Positions 27,965-39,501 of a stretch of DNA of 64,000 bases are shown one piece after another. The position numbers and the translations under genes were made by a program. Source of the DNA: Antennarius striatus (Eukaryota > Chordata > Actinopteri > Lophiiformes > Antennariidae); the NCBI RefSeq assembly GCF_040054535.1, contig NC_090787.1, positions 15,281,001 to 15,345,000 of the forward strand, given 5' to 3'. A model generated the notes under the pieces. It was not told where the DNA came from, ran no database searches, and worked only from the letters and a program-made list of their open reading frames with translations. Position 1 is the stretch's first letter; every line of letters begins with the position of its first letter.

Positions 27965-27978
27965 CTGCCCCCTATTGA
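27965..27978 (-). promoter_or_regulatory. Weak CTCF-like motif left of the gene cluster
   Basis: On the minus strand TCAATAGGGGGCAG matches 12 of 14 core CTCF positions. It lies about 1.2 kb beyond the stop codon of the CD2-like gene. Chance occurrence is plausible. Confidence 0.2.
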
Positions 27979-29016
27979 CAAAAAACAGTTATTACAGTTA
28001 TTTACAATTGTAAGCTGAGAGTGATTTATTTTGTAATACTCATGAACGTAATAACTTTGCTGTGATACCCTGTCAAACACATCTGTATATTAGTTTATCT
28101 TTCTCTTATTTTATTCGTAGCGTATTGAATTTCAGTTCAACAATTATTTCTTCCCTGGTACACGGCCTCTGAAGAATTCCTTTAGGATTCTGTCTCCATT
28201 ACTCAGCTGTCAGAGGAATCCAAACCCAGTAATAAATATTCCGGTGTTATTATAACTTTAAAAAGAATGCAATTTTAAAAATAAAAACACTCACGCTTGC
28301 AAGAAAGAAATGAAATACAAATATGTAGCTTTAGTGCCATCACAACTAACTGTTGAATAATCAACAAGAGACAAATATTCCCCGAGTTCCAAAAAGCTTG
28401 TCACAGAAATAATCAGCAGAAAAGCACTTAATGCAAATAAATGAAGGGGCACATTTTATTACATGTAAGAACATATACTGTATCTGACTGTAAACTTTGA
28501 TCTCAGGTGTTTAAAAGTGGTATTAGAGTTTAGTTCAATAACATACTTGAAACCACACTCAAAACAGACATTAATGAATCTACAGAGGTTATTTGTTTTT
28601 TAACAAATGTACAATAAAGTCTTTATTTTATAAAATGAGCAATTATTTGCAATTAGGACCAGGACATACATTCTATAAGTAAGAACACATGAGATTAGAG
28701 CTGTTAGATTAACTGACTGAATCAAATGTTATCAATATTTCACTAAAAAACACACTTAGAACAGTTTTTTTGTGAATGTAAAATAAAATGTTTAAAATGT
28801 AAAAAACAGACTTAGAATTAAAATGAATAAAACCAAAATGTCAGAGCATTTAAAAACATGAAGACATCTAATGTTAAGACAAACATAAAGGTATATTAGA
28901 GTTACGTGAAACATTACATCTTTATACTTCATAAAAACGATTAAAACACTCTTCAGGTCATTCTACTTGATTGCTCTGTCCTTCTTTGTAGACCCCTGTC
29001 CTTCATTTACCTACTA

Positions 29017-29048
<32 letters not shown>

Positions 29049-29050
29049 AC
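29017..29050. repeat. (CA)n microsatellite
   Basis: CA units with CG interruptions, just beyond the end of the CD2-like gene. Confidence 0.93.
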
Positions 29051-29121
29051 TTTAAATGTCACCTCTTGGAAGCCTTTCTTTCAATGGTTGTTTTGATGTC
29101 ATGCCTTTAATTAACAACAAA

Positions 29122-29127
29122 TTTATT
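29122..29127 (-). terminator. Polyadenylation signal of the CD2-like gene
   Basis: AATAAA on the minus strand lies about 86 nt beyond the stop codon at 29213. Other AT-rich AATAAA-like words further on could give longer 3' UTRs. Confidence 0.4.
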
Positions 29128-29212
29128 CTCCTGCTTGTATTTTCGGTGACGTTGAGAGACGATCAGCACAGCAACTTCATTTTTCCTGCTTCCTTTATCC
29201 TCGGTGAGACTC

Positions 29213-32200
29213 TCACTGTCCTGGCTTTTCTTCTTTTGAGTCAGACTTCGTTGTATTTTCAACACGTTCACCTCCTTCCTCACCAACCTCATCTGAGTTT
29301 GTGGTCTTGGCCTCTTCCTCCTCCTTTGAGTCGGTTACTGAAGTGTCTGCAGTCTCTTGGGAGGTGCTGGCGTTCCTGTTTTCTGGCGTGGGGCTCCGAG
29401 GCTGCTGGGAGTTGGCTAAATACAAATCAGGTTCCTCACATTTTTCATGATGACTGACTCCATCTGACTCATTTTCAACTGATGAACCCAGACTGTCCTC
29501 CTCTTGCTCCTTTTCCTCATCACTGCAGGCTTCTCCCTGTGACACACTTGACCCTTGCTCATCCAGTAGAGTTTCTGAACCTTTTTCCTCAGAAGTGGTG
29601 GATGGCTGTTCGTCACCGCCTGGTTCATATGTTTTTCTTATGCCTGATGAGTCAAACTCTCTGAAAGTGGTAGGAACGTCTCCACTGATCTGATCGGAGT
29701 CGGAGCCTTTGTCTGGTTCACCAGCAGAGTCCTTGGGCAACACACTGGGAGAGTCTTGACTCAGTGGTGAATGCGGTTGAGCTCGAGGACAGACACCATT
29801 TGCAGTCGGAGGATTTGCTTCATCATCCTTGTTTGCCTCCTCCTCCTCCTCCAATTCTGAAATGGATATTAAAAAAGATAGAGATGTACATTAAGATCTG
29901 AAAACTTATCGAACAGTTCAGTCAGTTTAAAAGAAATCAGTCTTAGAAAATGAAAAGACATTTCCGAAGTCTAATAAATACTGTACAGTGAATCAAACAT
30001 TTTTTTAATTTTTTTTTTTAAATTTTATATACTGGTTTGATCCCCGAAGGGAAATTAAGAAAGCACACTCTAGCTACTGATTACAAACGCATGCATACAT
30101 ATATATTAGTGAGTACAGGCCCCTGTATCACACACACACACAAAGGGGCCTGTGGGCATGCAGGGGAGGTAGAGTGGCAGGCAGCTCCTTCTTGGTGCGC
30201 CTCAAATGAGCAATTTGTAAAGGGGACGGCACCTTGCTCAAGGGTGCCTCGGCAGTGCTCCAGAGATGAGCTGACACCTCCCACTGTCAGCTCACCTCCG
30301 GGTATTTTTGGGGGGGCGGGAGCGGGAATCGAACCGCCGATCTTAAATCATAGGACGGCCCGCTCTACTGCCCGCTTTACCACTGAGCCACTGCCGCCCC
30401 TCAAGTATGACTCCTCAAGTATTTTTAGGTCAGGTGTGTTGATGTTGAGGAGATTTTAGGCCTTAGATGCAATAAAGTAAGGGATGAATATGAACATTTT
30501 TATTTATAATCGAATGAAGATGAGAATTGGTTTTCATTTCTGCAATGAATGACCACTTGATAGTCGAGGAGGAGTTATTACTGATGTCTTCTCTTGCAAC
30601 TAATAATGTCCTCATGTTAAGTGTAGGAGAAACATTTTATCTTGTTATAATCATGTATTAAATGTTAATTAACTCCTTCTTAATGCTGAATAGAAGGGTA
30701 AGCGTCACTTTCATTCTGCTGCTCCGTTTCTTGCCTGTTGTATTTGTACTTGTTTACAACATAGGTCAGATGGTGCAGCGTCCTCACCTGGGATTTTGGG
30801 AGCAGTGAAGGATTCCGCATCGGAAGCCGATGCTTCTCTTCCATCAGCAGCGGCATCTGGTGCATTTGAACACGCTTCATCTGAAGAGTGTCTGAGCTGT
30901 TCTGACGCTGCAGCACCTTTGTTGTTATCATCATGTTTCTGATCCACATCAGAAAGTAACCCAGACTCTGGAGAGGAAGGAGGAGGTGCAGCAGACTCAG
31001 GTTTCCCTTCACTGTCTTCTAAACCTGACACACAGAAAAGAAAGTAAAACAAGACAGTCAGAGACTTACCCTCACCTACTTCCAGGGTAGGTCAGAGTAC
31101 CCTGAAAGTAGTACCTGACTAGTGCATAGCTTTGATCTTTCAGGGTAGGTCAAAGCTACTGTATGCAGTAGTTTTGACCATAGATCAAAGCTGGGGCATA
31201 TTACTCACACTAGCTTTCTCCCTCGTTTTTCTAGTTTTCTCAAGGTCATCATGTCATTTTCATCCCGGGATGCCTGAGTAATCTGTTTTTTGTTGTTTCA
31301 TCTTTCTATCTGCAACGGTTGCGAAGATATTTGGTGGACGAACAAACGGCGAACACACGAACACTAACAATTACAATACATCACCACTTTGAAGCATTGG
31401 GATGTAATAAAATGCTAGAAGAGGTTAAATCACACAAAAGTTAACGTAGAAACTGGGAGTTCAACTGTAGTAAAGAGCAACATGTGATACTAATAAGAAG
31501 AAACAGTGATTTTAAAGTGATCATTAGCTTAAGCATTACCGAGGCAATGGAATGTTTCTTTTTATATAATGACTGTATATATGATTTGTTATATAACTGA
31601 ACATTTTAGAATTTGGTTATTCAAAACAGTATTTTACAGTATTTTATTTTACAAGCCCTAAGCACAATGATCACTGGATTAAATAAGTAGACAATCCATT
31701 AAAACTAACTCACTAAAATTACCAATCTGTAATACTCAGGAAGCGTTTAGCAGCAGTTACCGTTGAAGGCGTCCGGTATCCGCTGAGGGTGAAGCCGCTG
31801 ATTCGAGGGAAGGGTGGGCGCTCTATCCAGAAGTACTGCTTTTTCATCAGCCCCTCCGCTTGACACTGAAAAGGATTGAGACTCTAAATCGTATCTCAAA
31901 ACAAATTAGATGTTTGATAATGAGCAAATACTTGATACGCTTCTTTACATCACAGCCACAGACGTCATCAAATGAGATCATAGAATGCAGGATAATCATT
32001 CCCTAGATTAGTAATCTATTAATGATCCATAATACGTATTAGGTGTTCTGTAGCATCCCTAACATTATGCACAGTGTTTGATAAATAAAGTCTTGTAGCA
32101 TTCAGCTGTGAAGATACACACTCTAAATTCTTTCTTATCAGCAACACTCCCTGAACACAATGAGCAGAACAGTCACCACCACCCAAAGGAGGCTACTACA

Positions 32201-35200
32201 CCCTTTACTGCTCCAACAGGAAAACTCCAACCCGGTGCCTGCTCAACATCAAAGCCTGACCACACAAGTGCTCTTCTGGGTGAGGCACTGATGTTGGTGT
32301 TGGGCAGGCAGGCCTGGTGGACAATCTCCATCCCAGCTCATCCCAAAGGTGTCGGATGGGGATGAGGTCAGGGGTCTCAGCAGAGAGTTCTGTGTAGTTC
32401 TAGTTCCTCACTAATCCGTATCTTAATGGACTTTGCGATCTGCACCGGGGTAGTCACGCTGAAAACTTTCAAAACCTCTCCCATCGAGTTGGGAAAATAG
32501 AACTAGCAGAAAATGTCTTGGTGTACTGAAGCATAAAGAACTAAGAATCCAGCCCAACCGGATATCACTAGTCCTCCTCCATATTGGGAAGTGTCTGAAT
32601 ACTTTTGCACATATACTATGTACAAAAGTATACTATGTCCATAGTACATAGTATACTTGTACTTGTCCTAACAACAAATGCTAAATATTTCTGGTTCAAG
32701 CTTGTAAAATGCGAACATTATCTGCAGTTAGTGTTTACAGTAAATTATAAATCGTAAGATTAGTTGGTTTAATAACTTGTTAATAACTCACACTTATACT
32801 CAACACTGTCATAATACTGTGACATACCTCGTTCTTCATCCTGATGTTGTTCAAAACATGCTAGAACACAAGAGTGAGAGGGCAGAACAACAACGGACTG
32901 TTACACCCAGCTTGGAGAATGCACGACCATCAGTGCACGCACACACACACACGCACACACAAAGATATTTATTTTATATTTTTTACCTATACGCCTCCGT
33001 CTGCAGAAGAGAACCCCGAACACCGAACCCAGGAGGACACCAAAACCAATGATTGTGAGACTGGTGATCAGCGCCACGTGTGAACTTTTGTCTGCCCACA
33101 AACACAAAATCCACTTTTAAATTTCACGACATTTATTACTAAAATAGCAATAGCCTGATGAGCTCTTTTTGGTGCTACAAACAAAGAACATATTCACTTT
33201 GTGAATCTGTTGTGAAGTTGTTTTTGAACAGAGATGCATGAATACATTTATTCTATTATTACTGCCTGTTATGCAAAGTAGTGCAAATCATTTGAGTCTT
33301 TTATGTTCCGTTACCGGCAGTGGGAAATACAGCTCGGCAGAGATGAAAGATCAACCTGCAGGTTTTCTGGGTAAAACCCATCACACGCTGCGAGTTATTC
33401 TAACAATATTTACAGTAAATCTTTTAATTTGCATAAAATTAAAATTCAACAACACCAACACCAAATACATTACCTTAAACAGCTGATGCCACAAGGTATA
33501 ATCTTACCCGGATAGCAAGCCTTTGCAGTGAAGGTAGCCATTGCATTGCTCAGAGGGTTGCTCACTGTACAAGTGTATTCTTCTTCATCCAACAGGTCGC
33601 CCAGATTTATTGTTAGATTTGGTCCAGACTTCACATTTCCATGTGAAGTCCACTTAATCTGTACTGGCTTCTGTCTGGGCTCTATAGAACACTCCAGTGT
33701 GGCAGACTTGTTATAGATGGCGTTGTTGTCCATGTGACAGGTTATGGTGGGCACAGGAACCTTGTCTATATCAGTACATACGGACACACATCAATTGAAT
33801 GACTATCATTCCCCACTTTGTCTGTACGATCACAAAATAAATCCAACACAGAATATAAAGGGCATGAAATTATTTAAAAAGAACTGCAAAAACAGACAGA
33901 CAAATTATAAACAGAAAAAAACAAAAGTTTAGGCTTGTATTAAACACAAGGAGGCAAAGAACTAGGAGATGACAGCAACTAACAATGCAGAACGTAACAA
34001 TAATAAAAATTTTATTAACTGTTTTCAACAAAATAAGAAAGTTATGTATCTACAATAATTCTTATTTTGTCACTGAACATAAAATGTACTTTGTGTTTAG
34101 CTGATAGAACAAAGAAATAGCGGACAGCGAAGCCTCGACTGATAAAAAGGCCTTCATAAAAAGCTAGCACATAAACCAGCATTAAAAAGCTTTCACTGGT
34201 GACATATTAAGAGATAATACTGCTTTTGATATACTGAGCTGAACGCCACGCTGCTTGGTGTGGAGGAACAATCCACGTTTTATGCCTTTCCTCCAGTGAT
34301 TGCAGCTCTGAATGTTCTGCGTCCTCCACATGAACAAGAGGTCAGATAGAATTAATGTAGGAGAGACGAGCTCAACCTGAAGAAACCAAAATATTTATGG
34401 TTCTGCCAAATTCAATTCCAGCTCAGGACGGTTTAAAAAAACCTACAAAAACCAGCAACCCCTTGACTGTCACAATCAATTACAAATGTAAACCAACAAC
34501 TAAAAACTAGACAGTTAACTCACCTGAATAAAACCACAACAAAGTGTCAAACATTATGAAATTTACAGACTGAAACACAAACTCTGCCAGTGTGTGCACT
34601 AATATTTGCCACTGCAGCTTTGAGGCTTTACTGTTTTACCCTCGTAACTCAAAAGCTATTTAAAACTCGCTCAATACAGATTATTCTCAAAAATGAACAT
34701 ATACCCTCCTTCTGTTCCTACAGCAATCATCATTGAATTACTAACCAAGCATCACAGTCTCAAAGAACTTGTTAGAAGTGCCTTTTGCAACTCAAAAGTG
34801 TTGACTATGTGTGTGTAGAACTTTGAACTTGTCCTTTGAGCCCTCAGCAGTCACCATCATGCTGTCCTGAGGCGTTGCACTCATTTTTAAAGAAGCATTA
34901 AACTTGAAATTTAGAAAATAAATGTCTGATCAGAGGTCAGACCCTTCCTTCAGCTTTTTTCTAGTGGAAAGTTTTGGGTATTTTTTTTGCACTATCAAGT
35001 CATCTAATATCACATCATAATCGGTTAGTAAACAGCTGAAGCATGCATAGTATCTCATGTGTGAAAGCATTTTATTTCTGACTAATATGCATTTCCATGA
35101 GCACCTTATCAACGTACAGTATATCTAGACATTGCAGGTCACCATTGCTGATTGATCAGCTGCAGATAAGCACATTCATGTTAGTGAAGAAAAGAACAAA

Positions 35201-38200
35201 CTTACCAATAACCTCCAATCTAGAAAGCGACTCCTGTAATTTCTTGTTAACAAATGCCTCCAGTTCATACTCGCCGCCATCTTCAAGTCTCAGGTCTGTG
35301 ATCAGGAGTTGTGCAGAGTGCCAGTCCAGAGTGATCCTGTCTGTGAACTGCAGGGACACCCGTTCCTGCTTGCCATCAAAGTCCACCACTTTGTTTCCAT
35401 TGTGTTTCCACAGAATTTGATCGGGTTGCCCATTGATGTCTGCAGTCAGCTTGATCTGCTGGCCTTTGAGTGCATATATTGGAGACTGTCCAGCCACTAG
35501 TCACAGAGAAACACAAGGGGTCAGTTTAGTACCTGATCCGATTTCATTCATTCATTCAAACACCAACTCACACTCAGAGTGGCCGGTTCACCTGAGCTGC
35601 ATGTTTTTGGAGTTGAGAGAAAGCCAGAGAACCCAGAAAGAACCCACGCCGACACAGGGAGAACATACAAACTGTGCTCAGAAAGGCCCCAGGTAGAACC
35701 GAAGCCAGGACCTTCTTACTGTGAGACAACCGTGCCACAAATAATTCTCAAATGAATCCTTCACGTGAAGCTGACAATACACAGCCAGCTCAAACTTTAA
35801 TAAAACTATCTGTCACTGGGCATTAATTCCATCGTCAGTTAGTCTGCCTTTGTTTTCAAGTTTGATCATTTGGTCTTTTAAAATGTCAGAAAATTTTTCT
35901 TAAAAAAAGGTCTTGTTAGACTTTTCCCAGAGCACAAAATATTTTTCTCCTAAACCTAAACAAGCTGTCAAAGTCTATTTTTCCTTCAAGTATTATTACA
36001 GGGTGAGTCATTTAACTCCAGCAGTGCTGTTTTAATTATGGAATGTCACTAGAAAAGAAAAACACTGTAGCCCCTTAGCAGCGGCATATAAATTAGCGTG
36101 TGAAGGAGCTTAGTGAGGAGCTTCTCTAGGAGTGATAAGAGATAAAGGCTTTCTAGACAAAAGGATTAGTTTATACACTAATTAAAAAATAAACAACCAA
36201 TAAATACAAACAAAGAATACATTCTATCACATCAGAATGGGTTTTAGACATTTTGTAATGTCCTGAGCCATGTGTCCACGTGCCGTCAGTCAAGTTTACA
36301 ACTGGGGCAGCCCACCATATTAGCTACTTACCCACCCACATTAACAACTGCCCCACCCACATTAACATCTGCCCCACATACAGTAGTATCTTACCCACCC
36401 ACATTAACATCTGCCCCACATACAGTAGTATCTTACCCACCCACATTAGCATCTTACCCACCCACATTAGCATCTGCCCCACCCACATTAGCATCTGTCC
36501 CACCCACATTAGCATCTGGCCCACCCACATTAGCATCTGCCCCACCCACTTTAGCATCTGCCCCACCCACATTAGCATCTGCCCCACTCACATTAGCATC
36601 TGCCCCACTCACATTAGCATCTGCCCCACTCACATTAGCTACTTAACCACCCACGTTAGCATCTGCCCCACCCATATTAGCTATTTACCCACCCACATTA
36701 GCTATTTACCCACCCACATTAGCTACTTACCCACCCACATTAGCATCTGCCCCACCCACATTAGCATCTGCCCCACCCACATTAGCTCCTTACCCACCCA
36801 CATTAGCATCTTACCCACCCACATTAGCGTCTTCCCCTCGTACATTAGCATCTGCCCCACCCACATTAGCATCTGCCCCACCCACATTAGCATCTGGCCC
36901 ACCCACATTAGCATCTGCCCCACTCACATTAGCATCTGCCCCACCCACATTAGCATCTGCCCCACTCACATTAGCTACTTAACCACCCACATTAGTATCT
37001 GCCCCACCCACATTAGCTACTTACCCACCCACATTAGCATCTGCCCCACCCACATTAGCATCTTACCCACCCACATTAGCATCTTACCCACCCACATTAG
37101 CATCTTACCCACCCACATTAGCTACTTACCCACCCACATTAGCATCTTACCCACCTACATTAGCATCTTACCCACCCACATTAGCTACTTACCCACCCAC
37201 ATTAGCATCTTACCCACCCACATTAGCATCTTACCCACCCACATTAGCATCTTACCCACCCACATTAGCTACTTACCCACCCACATTAGCATCTTACCCA
37301 CCTACATTAGCATCTTACCCACCCACATTAGCTACTTACCCACCCACATTAGCATCTTACCCACCCACATTAGCATCTTACCCACCCACATTAGCATCTT
37401 ACCCACCCACATTAGCTACTTACCCACCCACATTAGCTACTTACCCACCCACATTAGCATCTTACCCACCTACATTAGCATCTTACCCACCCACATTAGC
37501 TACTTACCCACCCACATTAGCTACTTACCCACCCACATTAGCATCTGCCCCACCCACATTAGCTACTTACCCACCCACATTAGCATCTTACCCACCTACA
37601 TTAGCATCTTACCCACCCACTTTAGCTACTTACCCACCCACATTAGCATCTGCCCCACTCAATCAACAGTGAAGAAAAACGGGCTTCACTTTTCCCCTCC
37701 TGGTACAATAGTAGCTACACATGCTGGAGTCAACTGGAGTCACCAGGGTGTGATCAATTTAACCCACGGGGTAAACCGTATTCACACAACCACCGTTCAT
37801 ACATCAACACCTGCACAACGGGCAACGCCGGTGAACATCAGGAACGCACCAACACTCAGGGCTCGTGGGCTCAAAAGCACCACCTCAAGGCATGCTGGGA
37901 AACAGTATCAAGCGCAGAATTCCATTGACGAGCGTCTCCAGTCTGGTTTGTCCCTGATTTAGATCCTTTGTGAAGTTTCAACTTGAATAAAACCACACTG
38001 GTTATGTAAAGACAAATGACTGGATCCGGTTTGACATATACTGTATTTGAGAACGAAACTCAGTCAGTGAAAAACAAATTCTATTTATTTGATCCCTGAA
38101 GTATGAATAAACACTTGAAGTCAAAGTTTTCCTTTACTTTTCAGCTTACGCTGGGAATAAACTCTACTATCAGTACTACTATCAGTCCATTTCTTCCAGC

Positions 38201-38590
38201 ACAACCTTACATATCCGTGTGAAAACAGTCTTAAATAAATACACACATCTCTGTTCAACGAAGAGAATTAAGATATACTGTAAGCAGGAGTGTTGTATTG
38301 TTAGTTTGTACAGCTGTACGTTCAGGAGCAGAGTCAAATAAAGACAAGAAATAGATTTTAATTTCCGGTGTTTCCACGTGTTTCCACAGTATGTAGAAAA
38401 ATCTTTTATTCCCAATTTATTAGACAATTAAACCCCACTCGGTCAGTGATGTCTGCGGCACCGAGTGGGCAGAGACGGACTTTACTCAGTGAGATAAATC
38501 ATTAATATGTTAGATCAGAACTGTGAAGAAAACAAACTCACCCACACAAGACCAGACGATGACCAAGGCCAAAACAAGATCAAAATCCAT
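29213..38590 (-). CDS. CD2/CD58-like (SLAM-family) two-Ig-domain receptor with long acidic tail, 8 exons
   Basis: Predicted leukocyte adhesion or co-stimulation receptor of the CD2/CD58/CD48/SLAM group, acting at the plasma membrane. Coding exons, in transcript order: 38542-38590, 35206-35496, 33508-33765, 32987-33091, 32828-32860, 31761-31865, 30788-31024, 29213-29856. All introns are GT-AG and all junctions are phase 1, giving 573 aa. The start codon at 38590 opens a short hydrophobic signal peptide. Residues 17-113 form a V-type domain with no cysteine, containing ILWKHNG and EDGGEYEL. Residues 114-199 form a C2-type domain with four cysteines (LEC, YTCTVSNPL). A membrane segment spans about 205-229 and is followed by RRRR. 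The tail (230-573) is Ser/Glu/Asp/Pro-rich. A cysteine-free first domain with a two-disulfide second domain is typical of CD2 and CD58. Orthology within the family is not resolved. Seen: exons and domains. Inferred: ligand and function. Confidence 0.85.
30000..30400 (-). mobile_element. tRNA-derived SINE, near full length
   Basis: On the minus strand it starts with a tRNA-like head carrying an A box (TGGCTCAGTGG, 30380-30390) and a B box (GGTTCGATTCC, 30325-30335). A body shared with the copy at 41,755 follows (GCCGAGGCACCCTTGAGCAA), then a tail AATTTCCCTTCGGGGATC and an AT-rich end. The tail resembles LINE-derived 3' ends. It lies in intron 7 of the CD2-like gene, in the same orientation as the gene. 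Confidence 0.85.
31081..31430. mobile_element. Possible transposon remnant in intron 6 of the CD2-like gene
   Basis: Ends with GATATTTGGTGGACGAACAA and GGCGAACACACGAACAC, text seen at ends of fish dispersed repeats. It shares TAGTTTTCTCAAGGTCA and TCATTTTCATC with a segment at about 25,575-25,618. Its first 110 bp are rich in inverted repeats. No coding part is visible. Confidence 0.35.
32100..32625. mobile_element. Degraded Tc1-type DNA transposon remnant
   Basis: Text such as ATCCCAGCTCATCCCAAAGG, GATGAGGTCAGGG and GTCTGAATACTTTTG matches a dispersed fish/vertebrate DNA-transposon repeat I know from many genomes, in diverged form. The ACTTTTG end resembles Tc1-like termini. No intact transposase frame remains. 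It lies in intron 5 of the CD2-like gene. Confidence 0.5.
32935..32960. repeat. (CA)n run filling intron 4 of the CD2-like gene
   Basis: CA units with CG interruptions take up about a fifth of this 126-bp intron. Confidence 0.9.
35555..35745. mobile_element. Fragment of a widespread fish dispersed repeat
   Basis: Contains CTGCATGTTTTTGGA, GAACCCACGCCGACAC, GGGAGAACATACAAACT and CAGGACCTTCTTACTGTGAG in the order found in a repeat common across fish genomes. Intronic in the CD2-like gene. Confidence 0.6.
36311..37661. repeat. 21-bp-unit minisatellite, about 64 copies, in intron 1 of the CD2-like gene
   Basis: The unit is close to CACATTAGCATCTTACCCACC. Variants alternate between ATCTTACC, ATCTGCCC, TACTTACC and ATCTGGCC cores. 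As the unit is a multiple of three, one plus-strand frame stays open for hundreds of codons as a (T-H-I-S-x-x-P)n heptad. A marker variant (CCTACATT) recurs at 37154, 37301, 37469 and 37595, spacings of exactly 7, 8 and 6 units, so larger blocks have been duplicated. Confidence 0.95.
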
Positions 38591-38599
38591 TTCACGAAC

Positions 38600-38725
38600 A
38601 GAGGATCCGGCGGCTCACTTTCTGTCCGTCATGACAGGTGTTTCCAGACCCGGGTCCCTACCGGCGCTCCGAAGTCGAGCCGACGCGCTGAAGGCTCGTT
38701 AAGTTTTATTTTTTAATAAAGTAAT
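38600..38725 (-). promoter_or_regulatory. Probable promoter of the CD2-like receptor gene
   Basis: The 100 bp just upstream of the start codon are CpG-dense compared with surroundings (CGGATCCGGCGG, CGGCGCTCCG, GACGCGC when read in short pieces). An AT-rich TTAAAAAATAAAA run on the minus strand lies about 115 bp upstream of the start codon and could act as a TATA-like element. The exact start site is not visible. Confidence 0.35.
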
Positions 38726-38864
38726 CAAACCACTCCGGATCGTCCTGAACGGAACCTTAGATCTACCTGCTCAGGTAAAGGGTGTGTTCTCAAAGGACCG
38801 TCTCAACTTCTGAAGCAGCGCGAAGTAGGTGAGCTTCCGGTTTCCCCGCCCACCGCAATCACCA

Positions 38865-38880
38865 CCACAAGGGGGCGCTG
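38865..38880 (+). promoter_or_regulatory. CTCF-like motif upstream of the CD2-like gene
   Basis: CCACAAGGGGGCGCTG matches the core CTCF consensus at all but one position (A where C/T is preferred). It lies about 275 bp upstream of the CD2-like start codon, between that gene and klhl6. Confidence 0.4.
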
Positions 38881-39426
38881 CTAGATGCGAACCAGGTGAG
38901 GGGGCCCCAAGCCCCCGATGCACAAATGAGGTTTTTGTTTTTAACTTGAAAAACAAAAATATTTCTTCCGGCTCATTCGCTCTTGTGTCGAGAACCTACC
39001 AATCCGTCATGCAAAAATCGGATTTCATGTGGTATGTAACAGTTTAGACTACAAAAGAGCCATCTCCTTTCCACTTGCATGGGATAAAAATCGGATTTTG
39101 GCTCCAGTCTGAATGCAGCCAAAATCAACTGAATTACGTTGCATTCATATTAATTATGGAAGTTAAAACTAATAATTAAATTATTAAATTCTTCTTGAAA
39201 TATTTGGTAGAAATGCAGTTTTTCTGTAAAAAATATAGAATGACTTCACCCTCTGACAAGCAGGGGACCTGGTTCTGATTTCAAATTACGGAAATTCAAA
39301 AATTAACAATTTCTGTTCTGTTTTATAAATTTTATGGTGGAATTTCAAGATCCCTTAAGACATTCATTATACTTCCAATGGGAAAAAATAATGACGCTCA
39401 CATTGTCAAAATGGGTCTCGTGAATG

Positions 39427-39501
39427 TCCATCCATCCATCCATCCATCCATCCATCCATCCATCCATCCATCCATCCATCCATCCATCCATCCATCCATC
39501 T
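39427..39501. repeat. (ATCC)n tetramer microsatellite
   Basis: About 18 pure CCAT units lie in the spacer between klhl6 and the CD2-like gene. Confidence 0.97.

Larger units (their letters stand above)
19130..28950. other. Gene-free stretch
   Basis: No exon series, tRNA or known protein can be supported. The frame at 23,397-23,888 begins in a poly-G run and has no recognisable domain. A GGAT tetramer run is at 25,625-25,642, a CA run at 24,420, and a possible transposon fragment ends near 25,620. Sequence at about 26,700-26,960 is low-repeat and could be a conserved non-coding block. Confidence 0.6.

Noticed and set aside
36280..37962. 560-codon plus-strand open frame of THISxxP heptads
   Set aside because: It is produced by a 21-bp tandem repeat inside an intron of a gene on the other strand. 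It has no signal peptide, splice context or known domain.
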